A stretch of 23,517 bases of DNA. Source: Omnitrophica bacterium RIFCSPLOWO2_01_FULL_45_10 (GTDB lineage Bacteria > Omnitrophota > Gorgyraeia > 2-01-FULL-45-10). The translations under genes and the position numbers were made by a program. Numbering within the stretch: the stretch's first letter is position 1; every line of letters starts with the position of its first letter. Positions 7,062 through 13,765 of this stretch are shown here, one piece after another. The stretch is from positions 8,414 through 31,930 of the forward strand of contig MHFL01000002.1 in assembly GCA_001804165.1 (NCBI GenBank), given 5' to 3'. Below the pieces are notes generated by a model. It had not been told where the DNA came from and searched no databases. It saw only the letters and a program-made list of their open reading frames with translations.

Positions 7062-8582
7062 ATGCCAAAAGAGATTTTCATAAATGTATCGCCGCATGAG
7101 AAGCGGGTCGCTATATTAAAAGATAAGAGAATAGACGAGTTCTACATTGAAAGACCAGAAGCCGTCAACTTTGTGGGAAGCGTCTACAAGGGCAAAGTGG
7201 AATCCGTCCTTCCCGGGATTGGAGCCGCCTTTGTGGATTTAGGTTTGGAAAAGAACGGTTTCCTGTACGTATCCGATGTCGTAGCCGCGCCTTCAACTTA
7301 TGAAAAGACACTTGCGGATGAGGCGGAGGAGATAGAATTTGAGACAAAAGAGCCAAGGCGCGACCTTCCGGCCATTTCAGAACTTCTGAAGAAAGGCGAC
7401 GAGGTGCTGACGCAGGTAGTAAAAGAGCCGATCGGGACAAAGGGGCCGCGCCTTACCACGCACGTATCCATACCGGGAAGGTTCCTGGTGCTCATGCCCT
7501 TCGATAATCACATCGGACTTTCAAGAAGGATAGAGGATAGAAACGAAAGGGAGAGGATAAAGAAGATCCTTGAAAGCCTCAAACTTCCTAAAGACATGGG
7601 GTTCATCGTAAGGACGGCGGCGCAGGGCGCGAGCCAGAAGGATTTTTTCAGAGAATCACGTTTCCTTATCCGGCTTTGGTACCATATAAAAACAAAGGCG
7701 AAGCGCTTTAAGGCGCCGGCACTAATACATCAGGAGTACGACATAGTCTTAAGGGTCGCCAGGGATTTATTTGCGGCAGACGTCGTGAAATTTGAGGTTG
7801 ATTCGAATTTAGAATTTAGAAGGTTGTCGCGATTCCTGCAGGCCCTGGCCCCGCACCTCAGGTCGAAGTTGCGGCTTTTTAGAGAAAGGATGCCGTTATT
7901 TGAAAAGTACGATATAGAGAAACAGATAGATAAGATATATGACAGGATAGTTCAGCTCAAAAGCGGAGGATATCTCATATTCGACCAGACGGAATCGCTC
8001 GTCGCTATAGATGTCAATTCGGGCAAGTTCGTCGGAAAAAAGAATCTTGAGGAGACCGTGTTCAGGACAAACTTAGAAGCGGCGGGGGAGATACCAAGAC
8101 AACTGCGGCTTCGCGATTTGGGCGGCATAATAATAATAGATTTTATAGATATGGATCTGCCGAATCATAGAAGGTCCGTCTTTAAGACGCTGGAGACGGC
8201 GCTCGAAGCGGATAAAGCGAAGACGAAGATCCTTAACATATCTTCGATCGGGCTCGTTGAGATGACGCGGCAAAGAGTGAGGCAATCCATAGAGATGAAG
8301 AGTTATCAGAGATGTCCCTACTGCAACGGAAAAGGTATCGTCAAATCCATAGCCACGATATCGATAGAACTCATTAGGAGATTGGAGCGTTTTCTCGAGA
8401 CAACGAAGTCAAGGGATGTCTTCGTCTCTTTACATCCCGATGTCGCGTATTATATTTCTAATCCTGAGAGGAACATGATACGGCCGCTTGAGAAGCGATT
8501 CAGAAAAGCGGTCCGCATCATCGAGGATGCCAATCTGCATATAGAAGATATTAAAATAGAGGAAGGTCGGGCATCATCGTGA
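7062..8582 (+). CDS. rng: Ribonuclease E/G
   Basis: A 506-residue single-strand-specific endoribonuclease for rRNA maturation and mRNA decay. The start at 7062 is chosen because GAGGAGG (7046-7052) lies 9 bases upstream and MPKEIFINVSPHEKRVAILKD matches family N-termini; a longer frame from 7008 has no such site. It has an S1-like RNA-binding domain (about residues 36-120, YKGKVESVLPGIGAAFVDLG), the catalytic metal-binding aspartates Asp317 (AIDVNSGK) and Asp360 (IDFIDMD), and the zinc-link Cys418-x-x-Cys421 (RCPYCNGKG). The long C-terminal scaffold of E. coli RNase E is absent, so the size is RNase G-like. It overlaps the next gene by 4 bases (GTGA), implying translational coupling. Confidence 0.95.
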   Translation: MPKEIFINVSPHEKRVAILKDKRIDEFYIERPEAVNFVGSVYKGKVESVLPGIGAAFVDLGLEKNGFLYVSDVVAAPSTYEKTLADEAEEIEFETKEPRRDLPAISELLKKGDEVLTQVVKEPIGTKGPRLTTHVSIPGRFLVLMPFDNHIGLSRRIEDRNERERIKKILESLKLPKDMGFIVRTAAQGASQKDFFRESRFLIRLWYHIKTKAKRFKAPALIHQEYDIVLRVARDLFAADVVKFEVDSNLEFRRLSRFLQALAPHLRSKLRLFRERMPLFEKYDIEKQIDKIYDRIVQLKSGGYLIFDQTESLVAIDVNSGKFVGKKNLEETVFRTNLEAAGEIPRQLRLRDLGGIIIIDFIDMDLPNHRRSVFKTLETALEADKAKTKILNISSIGLVEMTRQRVRQSIEMKSYQRCPYCNGKGIVKSIATISIELIRRLERFLETTKSRDVFVSLHPDVAYYISNPERNMIRPLEKRFRKAVRIIEDANLHIEDIKIEEGRASS

Positions 8583-10366
8583 AGCGCATTTTGGGTCTAT
8601 CGATTCTGATCGTGCTACTTACGGCCGGATATTGGGGATATAAGATAAAGTCGCAGGTTGCGACCAATCTGACTTTAAATACAAAAATAGCCGAGATTAC
8701 AGATAAGGTAGAAAAGGTAACTAAAAATGCCGCCGAAGGTTTGAAAGATATGAAGAAAAACGCGCGGCTATCCATAGCCAGCGTATCGGAATTACTGCAA
8801 AAACAGGGCGGACAGGAGAAACAGGAAGAAGCGGTAAAGATATTCTTAAAACACGGCGGGATAATCGAGGGCAGATTGTTGAATAAGACACAAGACGAAT
8901 ACACCGTGGAATGGAAAGGCGAAAAATTCGTAGTGGACTCAAAACAAATAGCCCATGTCGAAGTCATAACACAGAAAGCGGCAGAGTGGCAGTATAGAAA
9001 TGACGTTGTTGTGAAGAGAACAAACGGAATCATTCTAGACGGTGAAATCGTAGATGTCCAGAACGACGGTCTTACCATCTTGTTTACCGAGGGAGGAGGC
9101 GAGATGGAGCTCGGCGTCAAAAATGACGATATAGAGACATTATTGTTCGCGCCTGTTCCGAATAAAGAATCGCGCGAGATAGAGGAGCGCTTGAGGACGC
9201 AATTTCCAAAGATGAAATTTTATAAGGAAGGAAACTTTACCATAATAACCGATTCCCACTCTACTCAGGTTGATTCGTATAAAAAGTCGGTGAGAGGCGT
9301 ATATACGGAGATATATCTTAAATTTTATAAACTCTTTAATGATAAAAAAGCGCTCAATCAGAATTATGTGGTCATATTCGATGATTTTTGGGATTACGCC
9401 GAATACGCCATAACTGACGGCGTGCCGTGGTGGGCAGCTGTCGGCTATTTCGACCCACTCGACAAAACACTATATTGTTTCAACGCCTTTGGCGAGCGCA
9501 TGGAGAAGATGGTCTTCGATGTAATAGTGGGTCGAACCGGCAGGTCGATAGATGAGATAGTAAAAATTATTAAGCAGCGGGTTGATGAGCGATATCATAT
9601 TTTTGTCGATGCTCATGTTAAAGAACTGACTGACAGATTCTGGAATACGTATAGTTTATATAAAAGCGAATTGACGGAACTGACTCATTCCACATTGCGC
9701 CATGAATTTACGCATGAGGTATTTCACAATTGGGGCCTTCAGAATATAATTCTCTCAAAGCCAAATATAGATAAAGAAAAATTGGTTCAAAAAAAGAAAG
9801 AGTTTCTAGAAACAAATGATTACAAGAAGAAAGAGGAGCTCCTGAAGGTGCTTATGGAACTGCAAAGGGAACCGTTAGAAGAACTCGAGATGAAATCAGC
9901 GCATTCATGGTTAAATGAAGGGATAGCGACTTACTGCGCGACCGAACCCATCGGCGGAGTGGATGAGCATCGGCTCTTCTCATTTCAGGAGATGGTGAGG
10001 AAGGGCGAACTAAATCCGATAGAATTTCTCATGTCTTTTAAGATGGGAAGTTTCCCCGGCCTCTCTTCAGAAGCGATGCGCAATGCGTACGCCGAAAGTT
10101 GGGCATTTACGACCTTTCTTATGAGTAAGTATCCGGGCGAATTTATGGACTATCAGATGAAGATGGCTCAGATCATGCCTAAGAAAGAGAAGGATGAATT
10201 GGCGGGCCTATTGGAGTCATTGAATAAAGATCTGCCTGCGGTAGAAAAAGAATTTAGAGAATATATGGAGGCATTCGATAAGGCCGACGATCCATATGTC
10301 GCGAGTTATATGAGATATTACAAGGTATGGGAGGACCTGCTCCAGTCGAACCTGTCAAAGGGGTAG
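8579..10366 (+). CDS. Membrane-anchored HExxH metallopeptidase-like protein
   Basis: A 595-residue protein starting at GTG. The N-terminus is a signal anchor (residues 4-22, LGLSILIVLLTAGYWGY), followed by a charged, probably coiled segment (25-80). Then come two similar beta-rich units, about 85-130 (KIFLKHGGIIEGRLL...) and 140-192 (VVVKRTNGIILDGEIV...), of the type 'residue-rich strand, G-x-I-x-x-G-x-I/L'. The C-terminal half has the zinc-peptidase motif HEFTH (375-379) and, 68 residues later, SWLNEGIATY with Glu447 as the likely third zinc ligand, as in gluzincin (peptidase MA/M1-like, DUF1570-like) families. A lysine/glutamate-rich insertion fills the gap between them. It would act outside the cytoplasmic membrane. 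Substrate unknown; no family name is certain. Pairing with RNase G is probably only transcriptional. Confidence 0.7.
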   Translation: MKRILGLSILIVLLTAGYWGYKIKSQVATNLTLNTKIAEITDKVEKVTKNAAEGLKDMKKNARLSIASVSELLQKQGGQEKQEEAVKIFLKHGGIIEGRLLNKTQDEYTVEWKGEKFVVDSKQIAHVEVITQKAAEWQYRNDVVVKRTNGIILDGEIVDVQNDGLTILFTEGGGEMELGVKNDDIETLLFAPVPNKESREIEERLRTQFPKMKFYKEGNFTIITDSHSTQVDSYKKSVRGVYTEIYLKFYKLFNDKKALNQNYVVIFDDFWDYAEYAITDGVPWWAAVGYFDPLDKTLYCFNAFGERMEKMVFDVIVGRTGRSIDEIVKIIKQRVDERYHIFVDAHVKELTDRFWNTYSLYKSELTELTHSTLRHEFTHEVFHNWGLQNIILSKPNIDKEKLVQKKKEFLETNDYKKKEELLKVLMELQREPLEELEMKSAHSWLNEGIATYCATEPIGGVDEHRLFSFQEMVRKGELNPIEFLMSFKMGSFPGLSSEAMRNAYAESWAFTTFLMSKYPGEFMDYQMKMAQIMPKKEKDELAGLLESLNKDLPAVEKEFREYMEAFDKADDPYVASYMRYYKVWEDLLQSNLSKG

Positions 10367-10399
10367 GGATTTACAAAATATTTTACTTCTGGGGTGGGG

Positions 10400-10715
10400 A
10401 GACAAAAAATTTTAGGGTGGCCGAGGTCAAGCCTTGAGGGCTTGAAAAAAAGCGGCGAGTGCTTATGGGATGGGGTTATCCCGAATTTTTATAAAGGAAA
10501 AATTCGGGATTTGCTGAAAGCAAACACAATCCCAAAATTTTACAGAGAAAATTTTGGGATTATCAGTCCGCCGAAAAGGCGGACGTGAGAGATACCCGTG
10601 AATAGTAGGTCACCCTTAAGGGTGACCTACTATTACAGATTGTAAACCCCATACGAGCCGTCCTTTTTGAAAGTCCGAAAGGCGACCGAGGACAGGACCC
10701 TAAAATTTTTTGTCT
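10400..10715. other. Structured non-coding element closed by a 19-bp inverted repeat
   Basis: In this 447-bp gene-free region, AGACAAAAAATTTTAGGGT (10400-10418) pairs perfectly with 10697-10715. Inside, in order: a 7-bp hairpin TCAAGCC/GGCTTGA (10427-10445); an 8-bp stem ATGGGGTT (10470-10477) with AACCCCAT (10645-10652); and within that, hairpins at 10478-10510 (13 bp), 10511-10523 (5 bp, GAA loop), 10528-10561 (14 bp), 10566-10584 (GTCCGCC/GGCGGAC) and a perfect 34-bp palindrome at 10601-10634. The 13- and 14-bp hairpins are related copies whose differences keep the pairing. This looks like either a multibranched RNA or a mosaic of palindromic mobile repeats. It matches no RNA class I know (not tmRNA, RNase P, 6S, SRP or group II intron by motif). 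No open frame with a plausible start occupies it. Confidence 0.6.
10601..10634. repeat. Perfect 34-bp palindrome
   Basis: AATAGTAGGTCACCCTT (10601-10617) is followed directly by its exact reverse complement (10618-10634), with no spacer. It could form a 17-bp stem or a DNA cruciform, or act as a bidirectional stop between the peptidase gene and rplU. It lies inside the structured element 10400-10715. Confidence 0.85.
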
Positions 10716-10741
10716 TTCCCGTTTATTTGGAGGAATACCCT

Positions 10742-10770
10742 TTGTGTAAAGATAATTATTATGGTATAAT
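10742..10770 (+). promoter_or_regulatory. Sigma-70-type extended -10 promoter for rplU
   Basis: TTGTGT (10742-10747), a 17-base spacer and a perfect TATAAT (10765-10770), with TGG directly before the -10 hexamer (extended -10). It ends 43 bases before the rplU start. It should drive rplU-rpmA-obg-proB and perhaps beyond. Confidence 0.8.
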
Positions 10771-10813
10771 ATAAGTCTTGTTGCGAGATTAATGACGCTA
10801 TGGAGGTAGATAA

Positions 10814-11131
10814 ATGTACGCAGTAGTTGAAACAGGCGGGAAGCAGTATAAGGTCGCGAAGAGTGAGATAATATTGGTCGAGAGGCTGAAGGCGAAAGAG
10901 GGCGCTGAGGTGAAGTTGAGCAAGGTCCTTTTGGCTAAAGAAGGCAACACCACCCATATAGGCAATCCATATCTTAAAGGTTCTCATGTGGTATGCGATG
11001 TTTTGGGAAGCGCGAGGGGAGATAAAGTAATCGCGTATAAATATAAAAAACGCAAGAGCGAGAAGAAAAAAATCGGCCATCGTCAGGATTTCACTAAGTT
11101 GAAGGTGAAAGAGATAGAGATAGCGGAATAA
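10814..11131 (+). CDS. rplU: 50S ribosomal protein L21
   Basis: A 105-residue large-subunit protein that binds 23S rRNA. The start MYAVVETGGKQYKVAKSEI and the basic C-terminal block (AYKYKKRKSEKKKIGHRQDFTKLKVKEI) are diagnostic. GGAGG (10802-10806) precedes the ATG at normal spacing, and a strong promoter lies just upstream. Length is normal for the family. It is followed by rpmA as in most bacteria; the Prp protease gene found between them in Firmicutes is absent. Confidence 0.97.
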   Translation: MYAVVETGGKQYKVAKSEIILVERLKAKEGAEVKLSKVLLAKEGNTTHIGNPYLKGSHVVCDVLGSARGDKVIAYKYKKRKSEKKKIGHRQDFTKLKVKEIEIAE

Positions 11132-11163
11132 ACTCAAAACTAAAAACTAAAAAGTCAAAACTC
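11132..11163. repeat. 7-bp tandem repeat (ACTMAAA) in the rplU-rpmA spacer
   Basis: Consecutive heptamers ACTCAAA, ACTAAAA, ACTAAAA, AGTCAAA and a partial ACTC follow directly from the rplU stop codon. AT-rich and non-coding. A second short tract, ATTTTAA twice (11186-11199), follows in the same spacer. Confidence 0.75.
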
Positions 11164-11185
11164 ATGTGTCGCTTCGCGTCCTTGA

Positions 11186-11199
11186 ATTTTAAATTTTAA
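11186..11199. repeat. Short heptamer tract (ATTTTAA x2) before rpmA
   Basis: Two adjacent ATTTTAA units flanked by partial ones (CTTGA before, CTTAACG after) in the rplU-rpmA spacer. Short enough to be chance on its own; listed because it shares the 7-bp period of the other tracts. Confidence 0.4.
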
Positions 11200-11228
11200 C
11201 TTAACGATTAGTTTGAGAGGAGAATAAA

Positions 11229-11450
11229 ATGGCGCATCAGGTTAATGGGCGGGATTCTAATCCAAAATCATTAGGTGTGAAGGTAGCCGGAGGGCAAGTC
11301 GTAAAAGCCGGAGGCATCATCCTGAAGCAGAAGGGCTTGAAGTTTAGGCCCGGCAAAAATGTAGCGGTTGGAAGAGATTGCACACTCTTCGCGAAGGCGA
11401 ACGGCAAGGTATTCTTTGATCCAAGAAGGATAGTCAGCGTTTTGGGATAG
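11229..11450 (+). CDS. rpmA: 50S ribosomal protein L27, with shortened N-terminal tail
   Basis: A 73-residue L27; typical members have about 85. The body is clear ([49 protein letters not shown]). The N-terminus reads [10 protein letters not shown], whereas Thermus and E. coli-type L27 have about six more residues (of the form KKGxGS(S/T)R) between MAH and NGRDS. That tail reaches the peptidyl-transferase centre. An in-frame stop (TGA, 11214-11216) lies just upstream, so the start cannot be moved back, and GGAG gives a normal ribosome-binding site. The C-terminus is also slightly short (RRIVSVLG). The gene is otherwise intact and in its normal place after rplU and before obg. Confidence 0.93.
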   Translation: MAHQVNGRDSNPKSLGVKVAGGQVVKAGGIILKQKGLKFRPGKNVAVGRDCTLFAKANGKVFFDPRRIVSVLG

Positions 11451-11486
11451 CGTCTATAAACAAAGGTAATCCATCAAAGGCAGCGT

Positions 11487-12470
11487 ATGGAAAAATTTCT
11501 AACCGCGTTTATAGACGAAGTTAAAGTTTACGTCAGGGCCGGGGACGGCGGGGATGGCTGCAATAGTATATACCGCGACAGGTTCAATAGGCAGGGCAGG
11601 CCCGATGGAGGAGACGGGGGCCGCGGCGGAGATATAATATTTGAATCAGATGTAAATATTCAGACCCTCCTCGATTTTCAATATAGACAACATCTCAAGG
11701 CAGAGTCCGGCGCGCACGGCGGTTCGAATCATAAGAACGGCCGAAGGGGCGAGGACCTCCACATAAAAGTGCCTCCCGGAACCGTAATTAAAGACGCGAA
11801 GACAGGATTGACCTTACGGGATCTCACGGTGGCCGGCGAATCCGTCGTCGCCGCGAAGGGCGGCGAAGGCGGCAGGGGAAATTCCAGAAATCGGCCGCGC
11901 GAAAAAGGTTCACCCGGCGAAGAAAAGACCCTCGCCTTAGAATTAAAACTTATCGCCGATGTCGGGATAGTCGGTTTTCCAAACGCGGGCAAGTCTACGC
12001 TCATCTCGAAAGTATCCGCTGCGCGGCCTAAGATAGCAAACTATCCCTTCACCACCAAAGAGCCGATGTTGGGCGTAGTGAAGGTTCATGAGGGCCGGAC
12101 GTTTGTGATGGCCGACATACCGGGCTTGATTGAAGGAGCGCATGAAGGCCGCGGCCTGGGGCACAGATTTTTAAGGCACATTGAAAGAACAAAAGTATTA
12201 GTTCATCTAATCGACATAGCGGGTGTTGACGCAAGGGACCCAAGTTCAGATTACGTCGCTCTAAACAACGAACTCGCCTCTTATTCCAAAGAATTAAAGG
12301 CAAAGCCTCAGATCACTGCCTTGAATAAAATAGATCTGCCGTCCGCTAAAATAAATTTAGAGAGGTTCAAAGAAAAATTCCGGAGATTAAAAGTATATCC
12401 GGTATCAGCCGTTACCGGCGAGGGTTTGAAAGAACTTATAACTGCGATTTATAAGAAATTGAAGAGTTGA
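11487..12470 (+). CDS. obgE: Obg GTPase (ribosome assembly)
   Basis: A 327-residue GTPase that acts late in 50S subunit assembly. The glycine-rich Obg fold is at residues 8-156 (FIDEVKVYVRAGDGGDGC, GGDGGRGGDIIF, AKGGEGGRGN). The G domain has G1 GFPNAGKS (163-170), the switch TTKEP, G3 DIPG and G4 NKID, and ends with SAVTGEGLKELI. It stops there, so the C-terminal OCT domain found in some Obg proteins is absent, which is common. The usual order rplU-rpmA-obg holds. The start has a weak AAAGG ribosome-binding site. Confidence 0.97.
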   Translation: MEKFLTAFIDEVKVYVRAGDGGDGCNSIYRDRFNRQGRPDGGDGGRGGDIIFESDVNIQTLLDFQYRQHLKAESGAHGGSNHKNGRRGEDLHIKVPPGTVIKDAKTGLTLRDLTVAGESVVAAKGGEGGRGNSRNRPREKGSPGEEKTLALELKLIADVGIVGFPNAGKSTLISKVSAARPKIANYPFTTKEPMLGVVKVHEGRTFVMADIPGLIEGAHEGRGLGHRFLRHIERTKVLVHLIDIAGVDARDPSSDYVALNNELASYSKELKAKPQITALNKIDLPSAKINLERFKEKFRRLKVYPVSAVTGEGLKELITAIYKKLKS

Positions 12471-12473
12471 AAA

Positions 12474-13583
12474 ATGCGAATGTATAAAAGAATAGTCATT
12501 AAGATCGGAACGAAGGTTATCGCCTCTCCAGACAGGAACCTCGATAAGGATATTGTAAAAGACCTCGCCAGTCAGGCGGCAGCCGTCATAAATAACGGTA
12601 GCGAGGTTATCATGGTAACATCAGGCGCGATAGGGGCGGGGTTATCGCTTTTGAATATTAAGAAGAGGCCGCGGGATATCTCGGACCTTCAGGCCACGGC
12701 GGCAATTGGCCAGAATTATCTTATGCGCCTTTACGGCGAATTTTTCAAAAAGGCCGGATACCTCACGGGCCAAATCCTGCTGACTCAGGAAGATTTTGAC
12801 GACAGGACCAGATTCTTGAACATCAGGCATACGATAGATCGATTGCTCAGGCACAAGGCGGTGCCGATCATAAATGAGAATGATACGGTCGCGACCGAAG
12901 AAATAAGATGCGGCGATAACGATCGGCTCTCGAGCCTCGTAGCTGACTTAAGCGGAGCGGATAAATTGATAATATTGACCGACGTGGACGGACTTCTTGA
13001 CGAAGACGGATCGGTCATAGGATACGTTGACGATATAACGCCGAGGATCGCGAAGTTGGCGGTGAAAAGCCGATGCGACCTTGGGACAGGCGGAATGTCC
13101 ACTAAACTCGAAGCGGCCCGTCTCGCGATGAGAGCGGGGATAGAGTGTGTTATCGCGAATGGGAAAGAAAGGAATGTTTTGACAAGAATGCTTATCAAGG
13201 GGGATCGCTTAGGCACCATATTCAAGAGCGGCGCTCGGCGTTTCATCGCGAAGAAGAGATGGATAGCCTATTCATCGAAACCCAAGGGCGCGCTCTTTAT
13301 CGATAAAGGCGCCAAAGACGCGATCTTTAAGAATAAGAGCCTTTTGGCTTCCGGTATAGTCTCTGTCGAAGGAGATTTCGTTGCCTGCGATGTCATAAAA
13401 ATAATCGACGATGAAAAGAAGGAAATAGCGAGAGGCATAGCCAACTATTCATCCCGTGAATTGGCCGAGATAAAAGGATTGAAGACGGCTAAATTTAAAG
13501 AAGCGCTTGGACGCGAGGGGCCGGATGAGGTGGTCCATAAGAATAATTTAGTTATATTGGAGAATCACTCGTGTCCAAATTAA
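12474..13583 (+). CDS. proB: Glutamate 5-kinase with PUA domain
   Basis: A 369-residue enzyme phosphorylating glutamate to gamma-glutamyl phosphate, the first step of proline synthesis. The amino-acid-kinase domain covers about 1-260 (RIVIKIGTKVI, VTSGAIGAGL, QILLTQEDFDDRTRFLN, INENDTVATEEIRCGDNDRLSSLVA, GTGGMSTKLEAARLAMRAG). A PUA domain occupies about 275-355 (KGALFIDKGAKDAI...RGIANYSSRELAEIKG). It starts 3 bases after obg. The last residues (NHSCPN) and the stop codon are encoded by the edge and terminal repeat of MITE B, so the natural C-terminus after DNLVIL-like sequence has been replaced; the tail is outside the catalytic core. Confidence 0.97.
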   Translation: MRMYKRIVIKIGTKVIASPDRNLDKDIVKDLASQAAAVINNGSEVIMVTSGAIGAGLSLLNIKKRPRDISDLQATAAIGQNYLMRLYGEFFKKAGYLTGQILLTQEDFDDRTRFLNIRHTIDRLLRHKAVPIINENDTVATEEIRCGDNDRLSSLVADLSGADKLIILTDVDGLLDEDGSVIGYVDDITPRIAKLAVKSRCDLGTGGMSTKLEAARLAMRAGIECVIANGKERNVLTRMLIKGDRLGTIFKSGARRFIAKKRWIAYSSKPKGALFIDKGAKDAIFKNKSLLASGIVSVEGDFVACDVIKIIDDEKKEIARGIANYSSRELAEIKGLKTAKFKEALGREGPDEVVHKNNLVILENHSCPN

Positions 13584-13742
13584 ACCACAAGTCCCGACGG
13601 AACCTCTATTATGAGATTCGATCTTTGCCTATCCCTCACCCTTGCCCTCTCCCCTAAAGGGGAGAGGGGATTTCCTCATAATTTCCTCTCCCCCGAAGGG
13701 GGAGAGGATTAAGGTGAGGGGGAAATTGCGCTAATTTGGACA
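13572..13742 (-). mobile_element. MITE-like element, copy B (171 bp, inverted)
   Basis: The same element as at 6530-6747 but in the opposite orientation, with the same 11-bp terminal repeats (TGTCCAAATTA at 13572-13582, TAATTTGGACA at 13732-13742). Apart from lacking the 47-bp tandem unit of copy A, the bulk appears identical to A by eye. A 29-bp segment next to the proB-side terminal repeat differs strongly, yet has exactly the same length in both copies. The element overlaps the proB stop codon and ends 23 bases before the proA start. Confidence 0.85.
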
Positions 13743-13765
13743 GCTATGTTGGAGAAGATAACATA

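Noticed and set aside
8551..9120. 189-codon open frame on the - strand opposite the peptidase gene
   Set aside because: Low-complexity Ser/Phe/Cys composition typical of an antisense frame of lysine/glutamate-rich coding sequence.
10394..10588. 64-codon open frame on the + strand in the structured region
   Set aside because: It runs straight through the hairpin arms (10400-10561), starts without a ribosome-binding site and has no protein-like pattern; it is a by-product of the repeats.
10400..10715. RNase P RNA, tmRNA or group II intron in the structured region
   Set aside because: GAAAGTCCG at 10670-10678 recalls RNase P, but the other conserved blocks (such as ACAGAAA and the P4 partner) are absent; no tmRNA ends, SsrA tag frame or intron domain V are seen.
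13736..13765. TTG start of proA at 13736
   Set aside because: It lies in the MITE terminal repeat without a ribosome-binding site; the ATG at 13766 has GGAGAAG at good spacing and gives a normal-length protein.
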